Of a stretch of 64,000 nucleotides of DNA, positions 35,385-46,409 are shown piece after piece. A model generated the notes under the pieces. That model did no database searches and had not been told where the DNA came from. It saw only the letters and a program-made list of their open reading frames with translations. Each line of letters begins with the position of its first letter. Positions within the stretch are counted from its first letter, which is position 1. Origin of the DNA: Streptomyces sp. NRRL F-6492. GTDB lineage: Bacteria > Actinomycetota > Actinomycetes > Streptomycetales > Streptomycetaceae. The stretch covers positions 1-64,000 of the forward strand of contig NZ_LGEG01000219.1 in the NCBI RefSeq assembly GCF_001280125.1, written 5' to 3'. A program made the position numbers and the translations under genes.

Positions 35385-36452
35385 CTACTGCTGCTGCCCC
35401 TGGTCGTACTGCTGCTCGTACCGGCGCAGCTGCTCCAGGTCGATCATGCTCGTGTCGAAGAAGCTGGTCTCGTCGAGCGCGGCGGCCTGCTGGGGCTGGT
35501 GGGCCGGCGGGGCGGGCTGCTGGTAGGCGTACGGGTCCTGCTGCGGGTACCCGTACGGGTCGGCCTGCTGCGGCTGCTGGTACGCGTAGGGGTCCGGCTG
35601 CTGCTGGACCTGCTGGTAGGCCGCGTACGGGTCCTGCTGCGGGTATCCGTACGGGTCGGGCTGCTGCTGCGGCGGGGGCGGGACCTGCGCCGGGGCCTGC
35701 GCCGGGATCCGGGCCGGCTCGGGGTCGGAGAGCTCCGCGAGGCCGGCCAGGTAGTCGGCGTCGCTGGTGTGGACCGTGCCGCCGAGGCCGTCCTGGGCGG
35801 CCATGTGCTCGCCGAGGGCGTCGGTGGCGGTCCGGCCGTGCAGCTTCTGCCGGCCCCGCCCGACGGCCTCCAGGGTCTTGCTGAGGACCGCCTCGAAGGC
35901 GCCCAGCTTGGCGTCCACGTACTCGTCGGCCCGCTGGATCAGGGTCTGCGGGTCGGCGCTGTACTCGGGGGCGTCCTCGTCGGCGTAACCGTCCGGCCCG
36001 ATCCCCGGGCCGCGGCCGAGGAGCTTCTCGCGGCCCCGGTCGACGGAGCCGATGGTCTTGTTGAGGACGACCTCGAAGTTGGCCAGCTTGGAGTCGACGT
36101 AGTCGTCGGCCTCGGCGCGGATCTCCTCGGACTCGCGGCGGGCCTCGGAGAGGATCCGGTCGGCCTCCTCCTGCGACTCCCGGGCGACCTGGGTGTCGGA
36201 GACGATCGAGCCGCGCTCGGCGTGGGCGGCGTCGATGATCCGCTCGGCCTCCTGGCGGGCCTGCTCGACCATCTGCTCGCGGCCGCCGATCAGCTCCTGG
36301 GCCTGGGCGAGGGAGCCGGGCAGGGCCTGGCGCACCTCTTCGAGCAGGGCGAGCAGCTCGGCGCGGTTGACCACGCAGGATGCCGACATGGGCATGGAGC
36401 GGGCGCCCCGCACGGTCGCCACGATCTCGTCGAGCTTCTTCTGCACGTCCAC
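35385..36452 (-). CDS. DivIVA-like coiled-coil protein with Pro/Gln/Tyr-rich tail
   Basis: 355-residue protein resembling what is annotated in Streptomyces as cell division initiation or DivIVA-domain protein; its exact role is not known to me. It begins MDVQKKLDEIVATVRGARSM, then has long charged amphipathic helices (about 30-150) such as EQARQEAERIIDAAHAERG and SEARRESEEIRAEADDYVD, two internally similar blocks (VDSKLANFEVVLNKTIGSV and VDAKLGAFEAVLSKTLEAV), and a C-terminal tail (about 250-325) of repeated PDPYGYPQQDPYA. The duplicated block suggests an internal repeat. GTG at 36452; a GTG two codons later is possible. It sits between coaD and yceD. Confidence 0.8.
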   Translation of the reverse strand: MDVQKKLDEIVATVRGARSMPMSASCVVNRAELLALLEEVRQALPGSLAQAQELIGGREQMVEQARQEAERIIDAAHAERGSIVSDTQVARESQEEADRILSEARRESEEIRAEADDYVDSKLANFEVVLNKTIGSVDRGREKLLGRGPGIGPDGYADEDAPEYSADPQTLIQRADEYVDAKLGAFEAVLSKTLEAVGRGRQKLHGRTATDALGEHMAAQDGLGGTVHTSDADYLAGLAELSDPEPARIPAQAPAQVPPPPQQQPDPYGYPQQDPYAAYQQVQQQPDPYAYQQPQQADPYGYPQQDPYAYQQPAPPAHQPQQAAALDETSFFDTSMIDLEQLRRYEQQYDQGQQQ

Positions 36453-36562
36453 CTGGTGCTCGCCACTCTCTACAGCCGGTTGGAGAAGGACGGGACGACT
36501 GTAAGGGCAGTCGGCGCCCGTCCGACACCAGGTGACGGAGCGTCAGCGGCGGTGGCCGCGCG

Positions 36563-37072
36563 TCACTTCTCCGCGAGCCGTTCCGTCAGCCGTCCGAGGA
36601 CCAGCGGCGGGACCAGGTGGGAGACGTCGCCGCCCCAGGCCGCCACCTCCTTGACCAGGGAGGAGGAGAGGAAGCTGTACGTCGGGTTGGTGGGGACGAA
36701 GAGGGTCTCCACGCCCGAGAGGCCGTTGTTCATCTGGGCCATCTGGAGCTCGTAGTCGAAGTCGCTGACCGCGCGCAGGCCCTTGACGATGGCGGGGATG
36801 TCGCGCTGCTTGCAGAAGTCGACGAGCAGGCCGTGGAAGGACTCCACCTCGACGTTGCCGAAGTCGGCGGTGACCTCGCGGATCAGCTCGATCCGCTCGT
36901 CGACCGTGAAGAGACCTTTCTTCGACTGGTTGATCATCACGGCCACGTGTACGACGTCGTACAGCTTGGAGGCTCGGGCGATGATGTCGAGGTGTCCGTT
37001 GGTGATGGGGTCGAATGACCCCGGACAGACGGCGCGGCGCAACGTGGGTCCCTCGCTCTCCGGTCCGGTCAT
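36563..37072 (-). CDS. coaD: Phosphopantetheine adenylyltransferase
   Basis: Transfers AMP from ATP to 4'-phosphopantetheine, the penultimate step of coenzyme A synthesis. The 169-residue protein has the nucleotidyltransferase motif [11 protein letters not shown] near its start, [18 protein letters not shown] and the C-terminal [21 protein letters not shown] at 37072 overlaps the rsmD stop (ATGA); it adds a dozen residues before the usual RRAVCPGSF start. rsmD-coaD pairing is common in bacteria. Confidence 0.96.
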   Translation of the reverse strand: MTGPESEGPTLRRAVCPGSFDPITNGHLDIIARASKLYDVVHVAVMINQSKKGLFTVDERIELIREVTADFGNVEVESFHGLLVDFCKQRDIPAIVKGLRAVSDFDYELQMAQMNNGLSGVETLFVPTNPTYSFLSSSLVKEVAAWGGDVSHLVPPLVLGRLTERLAEK

Positions 37073-37653
37073 CGTGCGTCTTCGCACGTAGAGGCGGCGC
37101 GACCGTACCAAAACGTTCCCTCGCCGTAACGACGGGCCCGCAGTGGCTCGAAACCGGCCGGCCAGCCGAACTCCCCGCCTCGGGTGCTGCGCTCCACGGT
37201 GACGAGGGCATCCTCGCTCAGCCAGCCCTCCGAGCGCAGTGTGAGGAGAATCTCCCGGAGCCCGGCGTCCTCGACGGCGTACGGCGGGTCGAGGAAGACC
37301 AGGTCGTACGGGTCGGCGGGAGCCGGTCCGGTGACGATCTGCTCGGCCTTGCCGGTACGGAGCTCCGCGCCCGGCAGGCCGATCGCGCGGACGTTGTCCC
37401 GGATCGTCCGCGCGGCGCGGGGGTCGGCCTCGACGAGGAGGGCGTGGACGGCGCCCCGGGAGAGCGCCTCCAGGCCGACGGCTCCGGAGCCCGCGTACAG
37501 GTCGGCGACCCTGGTCCCGTCGAGGGTGCCGAGGAGCGCCTCCCAGGTGGAGAAGAGGCCCTCGCGCGCCCGGTCGGAGGTGGGGCGGGTGCCGTTGCCG
37601 GGCGGCACGGCCAGGCGCCGCCCGCCGGCCGTACCGGCGATCACGCGGGTCAT
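37069..37653 (-). CDS. rsmD: 16S rRNA (guanine966-N2)-methyltransferase RsmD
   Basis: Methylates G966 of 16S rRNA in the assembled 30S subunit. The 194-residue protein begins [19 protein letters not shown], has the SAM-binding motif [20 protein letters not shown] and catalytic [12 protein letters not shown] (DPPY). It is four bases overlapped with coaD downstream and 69 bases after recG upstream. Length and motifs are typical. Confidence 0.95.
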   Translation of the reverse strand: MTRVIAGTAGGRRLAVPPGNGTRPTSDRAREGLFSTWEALLGTLDGTRVADLYAGSGAVGLEALSRGAVHALLVEADPRAARTIRDNVRAIGLPGAELRTGKAEQIVTGPAPADPYDLVFLDPPYAVEDAGLREILLTLRSEGWLSEDALVTVERSTRGGEFGWPAGFEPLRARRYGEGTFWYGRAASTCEDAR

Positions 37654-37722
37654 CGGTGTCCTCGTCCTGCGTCGTCCAGTGCGTACGTCTCAGGATATGG
37701 CCGCGGTCGGGCCGATGGGTGG

Positions 37723-39924
37723 TCAGCCCTTCTCCAGGTACTCCTCCCGGTCCTTGTCGAGGAGGGCTTCGAGGGCGGTGCGCAGGCCCGGGTGGGCGGT
37801 GAGGTCCGGATCGGCGAGGACGAGGGCGGTGGCCTCCTCGCGGGCGGCGGCGATGACCTCCTCGTCGTCGATGACGGTGAGGACCCGCAGGGAGGAGCGG
37901 ACGCCGGACTGGGCCTGGCCGAGGACGTCGCCCTCGCGCCGCTGTTCGAGGTCGATGCGGGAGAGCTCGAAGCCGTCGAGGGTGGAGGCGACGGCGCCGA
38001 GGCGCTGCCGGGCGGGGCTCGCCTCGGGCATCTCGGTGACGAGGAGGCAGAGGCCGGGGGCCGAGCCGCGGCCGACGCGGCCGCGGAGCTGGTGGAGCTG
38101 GGAGACGCCGAAGCGGTCCGCGTCCATGATCACCATCGCGGTGGCGTTGGGGACGTTGACGCCGACCTCGATGACGGTGGTGGCGACGAGGACGTCGAGC
38201 TCGCCGGCGGCGAAGCGGCGCATGGCGTCGTCCTTGTCGTCGGGGTGCATCCGGCCGTGCAGGACGGCGATCCGCAGGCCGGCGAGGGGGCCGGCGCGGA
38301 GCTTCTCGGCGACGTCGAGGACGGCGAGCGGGGGCCGCTTCTCGGCGTCGTCCCCTTCGGGCGCCTTCGCCTTGGAGCCGGTCTTCCTCTGGTCCTCCTC
38401 GTCCCCGATGCGGGGGCAGACCACGTACGCCTGGTGCCCGTTCTCGACCTCCTCGCGGACCCGTTCCCAGGCGCGCGCGAGGAAGTGCGGCTTGTCGGCG
38501 GCGGGGACGACGTGGCTGGCGATCGGGGAGCGGCCGGCGGGCAACTGGTCGAGGACGGAGGTCTCCAGGTCGCCGAAGACGGTCATGGCGACCGTGCGCG
38601 GGATGGGCGTCGCCGTCATGACGAGCAGGTGCGGGGGCTGCTTCCCCTTGCCGCGCAGGGCGTCGCGCTGCTCGACGCCGAAGCGGTGCTGCTCGTCGAC
38701 GACGACCAGGCCGAGGTCGTGGAACTGGACCTTGTCCTCGATCAGCGCGTGGGTGCCGATGACGATCCCGGCCTCGCCGGTGACCAGGTCCAGGAGGGCG
38801 TGGCGGCGGGCGGCGGCGCCCATGGAGCCGGTGAGCAGGACGACCTTGGTGGCGCGGTCCGCGCCGCCGAGCATCCCCCCCTCGGCCAGCTCGCCCATCA
38901 TCTCGGTGACGGAGCGGTGGTGCTGCTGGGCGAGGACCTCGGTGGGCGCGAGCATCGCGGCCTGTCCCCCGGAGTCGACGACGGCGAGCATGGCGCGCAG
39001 GGCGACCATGGTCTTGCCCGATCCGACCTCGCCCTGGAGGAGGCGGTGCATGGGGTGGTCGGTGGCGAGGTCGTCGAAGATCTCGGCGGAGACCTTGTTC
39101 TGGCCGTCGGTGAGGGTGAAGGGGAGCTTGGCGTCGAAGGCGTCGAGGATGCCGTCGGGGGCGGGTTTCCGCGGGACGGCGGGCAGTTGGGTGTCGGCGT
39201 GCCGGCGGCGGGCGAGGGCGACCTGGAGGACGAAGGCCTCGTCCCACTTGAGCCGGTCCCGGGCGGCGGCGATGTCGGCCTTGGTGCGGGGCCGGTGGAT
39301 CATCCGCAGGGCGTCGGGCAGTTCGGCGAGGCCGCGGCCCTCGCGCAGGGCGTCCGGGAGCGGGTCGACGGCGTCGGGGGCGCTCGGCAGGACCGCGTCG
39401 ACGGCCTTGGCGATCTTCCAGGACTCCAGCTTGGTGGTGGCCGGGTAGATCGGGATGAGGGCCCCGGCCCAGACGTCCACGGCCTCCTCGGGGTCGCCGC
39501 GCAGGAGTTCGTACGACGGGTGGGCGAGCTGGAGGCGCCGGTTGAAGAGCGAGACCTTGCCGGCGAACATCGCGCGGGTGCCGGGCAGCAGGTCCTTGTG
39601 CGGCTTGTGCACGCCCTTGCCGAAGAAGACCAGCTGGAGGCGGCCGCTGCCGTCGGTGATGGTCACTTCGAGGCGCTGGCCGCGTCCCTTGGAGCCGTTG
39701 AAGGTGAGCACACGGGCGTCGGCGACCTGCGCGACCACCGTGACGTGCTCGTCGAGCGGCAGGTCGGAGAGGGTCGTCAGCTCCCCGCGCTCGGCGTACC
39801 GGCGGGGGTAGTGGTGCAGCAGGTCCCCGACCGTGTGCAGGTCGAGCGCCTCGGCCATGACCTTGGCGGTGGCGGGGCCGAGGGACTTCTTGAGTGGTTC
39901 GTCGAGCGCGGGCACGCGTTCCAT
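37723..39924 (-). CDS. recG: ATP-dependent DNA helicase RecG
   Basis: Branch-migration helicase that remodels stalled replication forks and Holliday junctions. The 733-residue protein has the N-terminal wedge OB domain (about 50-150), helicase motif I GEVGSGKT (298-305), motif [22 protein letters not shown] and the C-terminal [14 protein letters not shown] and [13 protein letters not shown] (TRG motif region). ATG at 39924 gives [16 protein letters not shown], as in other Streptomyces. A perfect DnaA-box 9-mer lies 35 bases upstream between fakA and recG. Confidence 0.97.
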   Translation of the reverse strand: MERVPALDEPLKKSLGPATAKVMAEALDLHTVGDLLHHYPRRYAERGELTTLSDLPLDEHVTVVAQVADARVLTFNGSKGRGQRLEVTITDGSGRLQLVFFGKGVHKPHKDLLPGTRAMFAGKVSLFNRRLQLAHPSYELLRGDPEEAVDVWAGALIPIYPATTKLESWKIAKAVDAVLPSAPDAVDPLPDALREGRGLAELPDALRMIHRPRTKADIAAARDRLKWDEAFVLQVALARRRHADTQLPAVPRKPAPDGILDAFDAKLPFTLTDGQNKVSAEIFDDLATDHPMHRLLQGEVGSGKTMVALRAMLAVVDSGGQAAMLAPTEVLAQQHHRSVTEMMGELAEGGMLGGADRATKVVLLTGSMGAAARRHALLDLVTGEAGIVIGTHALIEDKVQFHDLGLVVVDEQHRFGVEQRDALRGKGKQPPHLLVMTATPIPRTVAMTVFGDLETSVLDQLPAGRSPIASHVVPAADKPHFLARAWERVREEVENGHQAYVVCPRIGDEEDQRKTGSKAKAPEGDDAEKRPPLAVLDVAEKLRAGPLAGLRIAVLHGRMHPDDKDDAMRRFAAGELDVLVATTVIEVGVNVPNATAMVIMDADRFGVSQLHQLRGRVGRGSAPGLCLLVTEMPEASPARQRLGAVASTLDGFELSRIDLEQRREGDVLGQAQSGVRSSLRVLTVIDDEEVIAAAREEATALVLADPDLTAHPGLRTALEALLDKDREEYLEKG

Positions 39925-39958
39925 TGCACACCACGGGACCGACAACCGCGCCGAAGGC

Positions 39959-39967
39959 TGTGGACAA
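39959..39967 (-). promoter_or_regulatory. Solitary DnaA box upstream of recG
   Basis: Minus-strand TTGTCCACA, the strongest DnaA-box sequence described for Streptomyces, in the fakA-recG gap, in the orientation of recG transcription. Confidence 0.45.
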
Positions 39968-39983
39968 CCCCCGGAACCGGGGC

Positions 39984-41762
39984 CTATTCCACCCCGATGA
40001 GCAGCGGCGGGGCCTCCGCGCCCGCGTGGTACGCGATGGTGTCGACGGCCAGGTAGCCGCGCCGGACGTGGCCTTCGAGGTCGGCGGCGAGACCGGGCGG
40101 GGTGTCGTCGGCGACGACGAGGGTGACGAGTTCGCCGCCCGCCGAGAGCATCCGGTCCAGGACGGTGCGGGCGGTCTCGGTGAGGTCCTTGCCGATGACG
40201 GCGACGTCGCCCTCGATGAGGCCGAGGACGTCGCCGGCCTGGCAGACGCCGGCCGAGGTGAAGGACCGGTGTTCGGCGACGGCGAGTTCGGCGTAGCGGG
40301 TGGCCCCGGCGGCGGCCGTCATGGCGACGACGTCCTCGTCGAAGCGCCGGCCGGGTTCGTGGACGGCGAGGGCGGCGATGCCCTGGACGGCGGCCCGGGT
40401 GGGGATGAGGGCGACGCGGACTCCCTCGGCCCTGACGCGTTCGGCGGCCGCGGCGGCGGTCTCGCGCAGGTCGGTGTCGTTGGGCAGGAGGACGACCTCG
40501 CGCGCGTGCGCCCGGCGGACGGCCTCGACGAGTTCGTCCTCGGCGGGGGGTTCGCCGGGGCGGGCGCGGACGGTGGTCGCGCCGGCCTCGGCGCAGAGTC
40601 CGGCGAGGCCCTCGCCGGGGACCACGGCGACGATCGCGCGCGCGGCGCGTTCCCCGCGTGCGGCGCTCCCGGCGCCGTCCCCGGTCCCGCACGCGTACGC
40701 GTGCCGGCCGTCGGCGCCGTACCCGTCGTCGGTCCCGTACCCGTCGTCGGTCCCGCTCCCGTACCCGTCCTCGGTCCCGCTCCCGTGCACGGCCCCGGCC
40801 CCGTTCCCGGCTTCGGTCCCGCGTCCCGTGGCGGGCGTCGCGGCGGACGCGAAGTGGGTGATCCGGATGCGGTGGGGCCGGCCGGCCTCGACGCCGGCCT
40901 CGACGGCGGCGCCCGCGTCGTCCACGTGCACGTGGACGTTCCAGAGGCCGTCGCCGCCGACGACGACCAGGGACTCCCCCAGGGCGTCGAGGCGGGAGCG
41001 CAGCAGTCCGACGGCCGCGTCGTCGGCCTCCAGGAGGTAGATCACCTCGTAGGCGGGGCCGTCCTCGCCGGGGCACTCCTCGCGGGGGGCGGCCGGGGGG
41101 AGCGGCGCGGTCCCGGGGTGGTCGGGGGTCTGTCCGGTGACGGTCTCCAGGAGGGCGCCGAGGACGGTCACCAGGCCCCGGCCGCCCGCGTCCACGACCC
41201 CGGCGCGTTCGAGGACGTCCAGCTGGCCCGAGGTGGCCGCCAGGGCGGTCGCGGCTCCCGCGTAGGCGCCGCGGGCCACCTCCACGAGCGTGCCGCCCGC
41301 CGCGCACGCCTCGGCGGCGGCGCTCGCCACGGTGAGGATGGTGCCCTCCACGGGGTGGGCGACGGCCTGCCGGGCCGCGCGCGCGGCCTCGGCGAGGGCG
41401 CGGGCGAGGTGATCGCCGTCACGTCCGCCGGCGAGGACGGTCGCCATGCCGCGCAGGAGCTGGGAGAGGATGGTCCCGGAGTTGCCGCGGGCGCCGAGGA
41501 GGGCGCCGTGGGCCATGGCCCGTACGGTCTCGGCGGTGTCCGGGCCGGAGGCGGCGAAGACCGCTTCGACGGCCCGGTGGGCGGCTTCCGCCGTCAGGTA
41601 GAGGTTGGTGCCGGTGTCCCCGTCCGCGACCGGGTAGACGTTGATCGCGTCGATCTCCTCGCGCTCCCGTCCGAGGGCGTCGAAGGTCCTCGCGCACCAG
41701 GTCCGGACCGCTTCGGCGTCGAGCTCGACGAGCTCCTCGTCAGGCTGAAGGGCTCGCGACAA
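39984..41762 (-). CDS. DAK2/DegV-type fatty-acid-kinase-like protein (FakA/YloV family)
   Basis: 592-residue protein of the YloV/FakA family. In Firmicutes FakA phosphorylates fatty acids bound by FakB proteins; no FakB is seen here. Residues 1-195 form a DhaL-type ATP-binding domain ([53 protein letters not shown]), followed by the family's C-terminal domains ([36 protein letters not shown]). A Gly/Asp/Tyr repeat (about 330-365) is inserted between them. The start is TTG at 41762, seven bases after GGAGGA. It precedes recG, and rpmB is divergent, an order kept in many Gram-positive genomes. Confidence 0.88.
   Translation of the reverse strand: MSRALQPDEELVELDAEAVRTWCARTFDALGREREEIDAINVYPVADGDTGTNLYLTAEAAHRAVEAVFAASGPDTAETVRAMAHGALLGARGNSGTILSQLLRGMATVLAGGRDGDHLARALAEAARAARQAVAHPVEGTILTVASAAAEACAAGGTLVEVARGAYAGAATALAATSGQLDVLERAGVVDAGGRGLVTVLGALLETVTGQTPDHPGTAPLPPAAPREECPGEDGPAYEVIYLLEADDAAVGLLRSRLDALGESLVVVGGDGLWNVHVHVDDAGAAVEAGVEAGRPHRIRITHFASAATPATGRGTEAGNGAGAVHGSGTEDGYGSGTDDGYGTDDGYGADGRHAYACGTGDGAGSAARGERAARAIVAVVPGEGLAGLCAEAGATTVRARPGEPPAEDELVEAVRRAHAREVVLLPNDTDLRETAAAAAERVRAEGVRVALIPTRAAVQGIAALAVHEPGRRFDEDVVAMTAAAGATRYAELAVAEHRSFTSAGVCQAGDVLGLIEGDVAVIGKDLTETARTVLDRMLSAGGELVTLVVADDTPPGLAADLEGHVRRGYLAVDTIAYHAGAEAPPLLIGVE
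40717..40776. repeat. 18-base tandem repeat within the fakA-like gene
   Basis: Two identical 18-base units (40717-40734, 40735-40752), then a six-base CCGCTC insertion and a third unit with one change (40759-40776). They encode the DGYG-type repeats of a linker. Confidence 0.8.
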
Positions 41763-41935
41763 CGGGGGGTCCTCCTTCGGCGGTGAGCTCACCGCAGGGT
41801 AGACCGGGGGTGTCCCGGGCGTGACCGGGGCCCGGGGCGAGGTCGGCCGAGACCATGGTAGTTTCGTTCCACCGAAGCAGTCGTTGTATGCTGTTTCGGT
41901 TGCCCGGTTCAGTCCGGGCCGTTCCCCGGCAAGCC

Positions 41936-41985
41936 ACTTCAGACTCCTGATTCCGGTGCGCCGGATTTCACTGTAATTCTGAAGT
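41936..41985 (+). promoter_or_regulatory. Structured rpmB leader
   Basis: ACTTCAGA (41936-41943) pairs with TCTGAAGT (41978-41985), enclosing a smaller TCCGG-TGCG-CCGGA hairpin (41952-41965). The outer stem ends four bases before GGAG of rpmB. A second inverted repeat with one mismatch is at 41871-41900. Confidence 0.5.
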
Positions 41986-41999
41986 CTTTGGAGTGACCC

Positions 42000-42185
42000 G
42001 TGGCTGCCAACTGCGACGTCTGCGGCAAGGGGCCGGGCTTCGGCAACAACATTTCGCACTCGCACCGCCGTACGTCCCGTCGCTGGAACCCGAACATCCA
42101 GCGCGTGCGTGCCGTGGTCGGTCGGACGCCGAAGCGGCTCAACGTCTGCACCTCGTGCATCAAGGCCGGCAAGGTCTCGCGCTAA
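42000..42185 (+). CDS. rpmB: 50S ribosomal protein L28
   Basis: 61-residue large-subunit protein. [20 protein letters not shown] and the C-terminal [12 protein letters not shown] show the two CxxC pairs of the zinc-binding (C+) L28 type; zinc-free paralogues are usually present elsewhere in Streptomyces under Zur control. GTG at 42000 follows GGAG. The gene is divergent from the fakA-like gene, has a structured leader, and ends at a 14-bp terminator. Confidence 0.97.
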   Translation: MAANCDVCGKGPGFGNNISHSHRRTSRRWNPNIQRVRAVVGRTPKRLNVCTSCIKAGKVSR

Positions 42186-42226
42186 CCGCGACGTTCCGTC
42201 GTAGCGCAGCCCCTGCGGTTGCCTTG

Positions 42227-42258
42227 AGAGGCCGGTTCACCTCGGTGAACCGGCCTCT
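42227..42258 (+). terminator. Terminator after rpmB
   Basis: Perfect 14-bp stem AGAGGCCGGTTCAC / GTGAACCGGCCTCT with a CTCG tetraloop, 41 bases after the rpmB stop. Confidence 0.85.
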
Positions 42259-42268
42259 TGCCATGCCC

Positions 42269-42328
42269 GGAGACAAGCTCGGAGACAGGTCCGGGAACAA
42301 GCTCGCGAACAGGTCCGGAAACAGGCCG
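42269..42328. repeat. Five 12-base tandem units between rpmB and thiD
   Basis: Units GGAGACAAGCTC, GGAGACAGGTCC, GGGAACAAGCTC, GCGAACAGGTCC and GGAAACAGGCCG; the first four form two copies of a 24-base unit. Non-coding. Confidence 0.8.
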
Positions 42329-42371
42329 GGGAGCGGTCGCGCCACCGGCCGCGACCGCTTCCGGGATCCCC

Positions 42372-43172
42372 TCAGTCCCTGAACCGCCAGCCGTGGTCGA
42401 CCGGGCCTATGCCCCTGCCCAGGGCGAATCCGGCGCCGATGGCCCCGGTCACGTACTCCTTGGCCGCCCGTACGGCCTCCGGCACCGTCAGGCCCCTGGC
42501 GAGCCCGGAGGCGATCGCCGAGGCGAGGGTGCAGCCCGTGCCGTGGGTGTGCCGGTTGTCGTGGCGCGGAGCGCGCAGCCAGTGCTCCTCCTCGCCGTCG
42601 GTGAGCAGGTCCACGGCCTCCCGGCCCGTGGGCAGGTGCCCGCCCTTGATCAGGACCCACTCCGGCCCGTACGACAGGATGCCCTCGGCGGCGGTCCTCA
42701 TGTCGCTCTCGTACACGACGTGCACGTCTATGAGCTGTGTCACCTCGTCCAGGTTGGGCGTGGCGACGGTCGCGCGGGGCAACAGCTTCGTGCGTACGGC
42801 GTCGAGAGCGGACGCGGCGAGGAGCGGGTCGCCGTGCTTGGAGACGCCGACCGGGTCGACGACCACGGGCGCGTCGGTGTCCGCGAGGAGTTCCGCGACG
42901 GTCTCCACGAGCGGGGCGGTGGCCAGCATGCCGGTCTTCACGGCCTGGACGCCGATGTCGTCGACGACGGACCGGTACTGGGCGCGCACGGCCTCCACGG
43001 GCAGTTCCCAGACGCCCTGGACGCCCCGCGAGTTCTGCGCGGTGACGGCGGTGAGGACGCTCATGCCGTGGACGCCGAGCGCCAGCATCGTCTTCAGGTC
43101 GGCCTGGACGCCCGCGCCGCCGCCGGAGTCGGACCCGGCGACGGTGAGGACCAGCGGGGGCGCGGCGCTCAC
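42372..43172 (-). CDS. thiD: Hydroxymethylpyrimidine / phosphomethylpyrimidine kinase
   Basis: Phosphorylates HMP and HMP-P in thiamine synthesis. The 266-residue ribokinase-fold protein has [20 protein letters not shown] at the start, the [14 protein letters not shown] segment and the anion-hole motif [21 protein letters not shown] at 43172 overlaps the thiL stop (GTGA), so thiL and thiD are translated together. The C-terminus ends [11 protein letters not shown]. No riboswitch is seen upstream of the pair. Confidence 0.95.
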   Translation of the reverse strand: MSAAPPLVLTVAGSDSGGGAGVQADLKTMLALGVHGMSVLTAVTAQNSRGVQGVWELPVEAVRAQYRSVVDDIGVQAVKTGMLATAPLVETVAELLADTDAPVVVDPVGVSKHGDPLLAASALDAVRTKLLPRATVATPNLDEVTQLIDVHVVYESDMRTAAEGILSYGPEWVLIKGGHLPTGREAVDLLTDGEEEHWLRAPRHDNRHTHGTGCTLASAIASGLARGLTVPEAVRAAKEYVTGAIGAGFALGRGIGPVDHGWRFRD

Positions 43173-44131
43173 TCCGTCTCCCCGAAGTGGTCCCAGCCGC
43201 CGACCGCGTGCCAGGGCGCGCCGTCCACGGTGACCTGGGGCAGCGCCGAGGGGTTGAGGACCTCGCCGATGACCTTCCAGCGGGCGGGCAGCTTCACGTC
43301 CGGCGGGAAGGTGGCGACGATGGCGTGGTCCTCTCCCCCGGTGAGCACCCACTGCATGGGGTCGACGCCGACGGCCTGCCCGATGTCGTTCATCTGGGTG
43401 GGGATGTCGATGAGTCCGGAGCGCAGGTCGATGCGGACCTTGCTGGCCTCCGCGATGTGGCCGAGGTCCGCGATGAGACCGTCGCTGACGTCGCACATGG
43501 CGGTGGCGCCGAGGCCCGCGGCGGCGGGGCCCGCGTGGTACGGCGGTTCGGGCCTGCGGTGGGCCTCGACGAAGGCGCGCGGGGAGCGGAAGCCGCGGGA
43601 GAGGACCGCGTATCCGGCGGCGGACCAGCCGAGCCAGCCGGTGTAGGCGACGACGTCGCCGGGCTGCGCGCCGCCCCGGGTGACCGGGTCGTGGTTGCGC
43701 AGGTCGCCCAGGGCGGTGATGGAGACCATGATCGTGTCGCCGCGGACGACGTCGCCGCCGACCACGGCGGCGCCCGCGACCTGACATTCGTCGCGCAGCC
43801 CGTCCATGAGTTCGGTGGGCCAGGTGACGGGGAGTTCGGCGGGGACGACGAGGCCGAGGAGGAGGGCGGTGGGGACCGCGCCCATGGCGGCGATGTCGGC
43901 GAGGTTCTGCGCGGCGGCCTTGCGGCCGACGTCGTACGCCGTCGACCAGTCGCGGCGGAAGTGACGTCCTTCGAGGAGGATGTCCGTGCTGGCCACCACG
44001 CGCCGGTCGGGGGCGGAGACGACCGCGGCGTCGTCGCCGGGCCCGATCCGTACCGCCGGGGTGGAGGTGAGCCGGGACGTGAGCTCTCTGATGAGCCCGA
44101 ACTCGCCCAGCTCTCCGACTGTGCCCTTCAC
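43169..44131 (-). CDS. thiL: Thiamine-monophosphate kinase
   Basis: Phosphorylates thiamine monophosphate to the active diphosphate. The 320-residue protein of the PurM/SelD-like fold carries [52 protein letters not shown] and [13 protein letters not shown], which are the family's metal- and nucleotide-binding motifs. ATG at 44131. It forms an operon with thiD by a four-base overlap and is divergent from the AsnC-type gene. Confidence 0.96.
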   Translation of the reverse strand: MKGTVGELGEFGLIRELTSRLTSTPAVRIGPGDDAAVVSAPDRRVVASTDILLEGRHFRRDWSTAYDVGRKAAAQNLADIAAMGAVPTALLLGLVVPAELPVTWPTELMDGLRDECQVAGAAVVGGDVVRGDTIMVSITALGDLRNHDPVTRGGAQPGDVVAYTGWLGWSAAGYAVLSRGFRSPRAFVEAHRRPEPPYHAGPAAAGLGATAMCDVSDGLIADLGHIAEASKVRIDLRSGLIDIPTQMNDIGQAVGVDPMQWVLTGGEDHAIVATFPPDVKLPARWKVIGEVLNPSALPQVTVDGAPWHAVGGWDHFGETE

Positions 44132-44364
44132 CGCGTCTCACCTCGTGTCTTCGTGCCGGCCGGCGGGCGGGGGCGCGTCTGGGCGCGCCGCGGGTCGCGG
44201 GCCGTCACCGTGCTGGGTACCGTCAAGTAGACCGTCAACTTCTGTCCTGCGTACGCCACGCCCCGGGTGCCCCCGGACGCGCGGGTCTCCCCGCGGCCCG
44301 CGGCGACGCGGTACCGTGGCGTCCCTTTCTCCCACAAGATCCTCGTGGTCGCCCTGGAGGTTCC

Positions 44365-44598
44365 GTGGTACAGGCGTACATCCTCATTCAGACCGAGGTG
44401 GGCAAGGCGTCGACCGTCGCCGACACCATCTCCAAGATCCCGGGGGTGATCCAGGCCGAGGACGTGACCGGTCCGTACGACGTCATCGTGCGCGCGCAGG
44501 CGGACACGGTCGACGAGCTGGGCCGCATGGTGGTCGCCAAGGTCCAGCAAGTGGACGGCATCACGCGCACCCTCACCTGCCCGGTCGTTCATCTGTAG
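44365..44598 (+). CDS. Stand-alone AsnC/Lrp ligand-binding (RAM) domain protein
   Basis: 77-residue protein consisting only of the RAM/ligand-binding half of Lrp/AsnC regulators: MVQAYILIQTEVGKASTVAD, ISKIPGVIQAEDVTGPYDVI, then VRAQADTVDELGRMVVAKV. There is no helix-turn-helix. Such proteins form dimers or octamers and may bind amino acids; whether this one modulates a full Lrp protein is unknown. GTG at 44365 follows TGGAGG. The DUF3515 gene begins 20 bases after its stop, so the two are probably cotranscribed. Confidence 0.88.
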   Translation: MVQAYILIQTEVGKASTVADTISKIPGVIQAEDVTGPYDVIVRAQADTVDELGRMVVAKVQQVDGITRTLTCPVVHL

Positions 44599-44618
44599 CC
44601 CCCGTCTACGCTTGGCCG

Positions 44619-45178
44619 GTGACGTCTTCCCACCGGCCCTTCGGCCTGTCCGCCGCCGTCGCGGCCGCCGTGCTGCTGCTGGCGTCCGCCGGCTGTTCCT
44701 CGTCCGGCGCCTCGGCGTCCGTCGCGGTTCCCAGTCCTCCCGCGGAGGAGGCCGCCCTCTGCCAGGCGCTGGCGAAGGAGCTGCCCGACACCGTGGCGGG
44801 GCTGGAGCGGAGTGACCCGGAGCCCGGCTCCGAGTTGACCGCCGGGTGGGGTGACGGTGCGATCGTACTGCGCTGCGGAGTCCCCCGGCCCGAAAAGATG
44901 AGCGATCCGAAGTCGCAGGGCGTCGACGTGAACGGGGTCAACTGGATGCTGGAGCGTCCGGAGGGCACCGGCCCCCGGTTCACCTCGGTGTACCGGAAGA
45001 CGTACGTCGAGGTGAGCCTCGACGTACGGTACGAGCACGACGCGGGACCGCTCGGCGATCTCGCCGTCCCCGTGGCGGGGACGGTCCCGTGCGCGCTCGA
45101 CGAGGAGCCCCCGGCGCCGTCCGGAAGCGACCGGGGAGCCGTTCGCGACTGCGCGCCCGACTCCCCGGCCCCGGTCGG

Positions 45179-45182
<4 letters not shown>
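44619..45182 (+). CDS. DUF3515 family lipoprotein
   Basis: 187-residue predicted lipoprotein: MTSSHRPFGLSAAVAAAVLL then a short hydrophobic run ending ASAGC, a slightly atypical lipobox. The mature part has PAEEAALCQALAKELPDTVAG and the paired-cysteine regions (VLRCGVPRPEKM, TVPCALDEE, VRDCAPD) of the actinobacterial DUF3515 family. Function is unknown. GTG at 44619. Its stop codon TAG overlaps the ddl stop codon on the other strand in the palindrome CTAG, so there is no room for a terminator between them. Confidence 0.85.
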
Positions 45183-46318
<1,136 letters not shown>

Positions 46319-46409
46319 ATCGCGATGAGGGTACCTTGCGGTTCCCGAACTCCTGAGCGCCCCGCCGCGCGCGCGTCCGGGTCGCCCGGGCGCGCGGGGC
46401 TCCGCGGGC

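Noticed and set aside
42186..42371. Small gene over the 12-base repeats after rpmB
   Set aside because: Frames are created by the repeat and have no ribosome-binding site.
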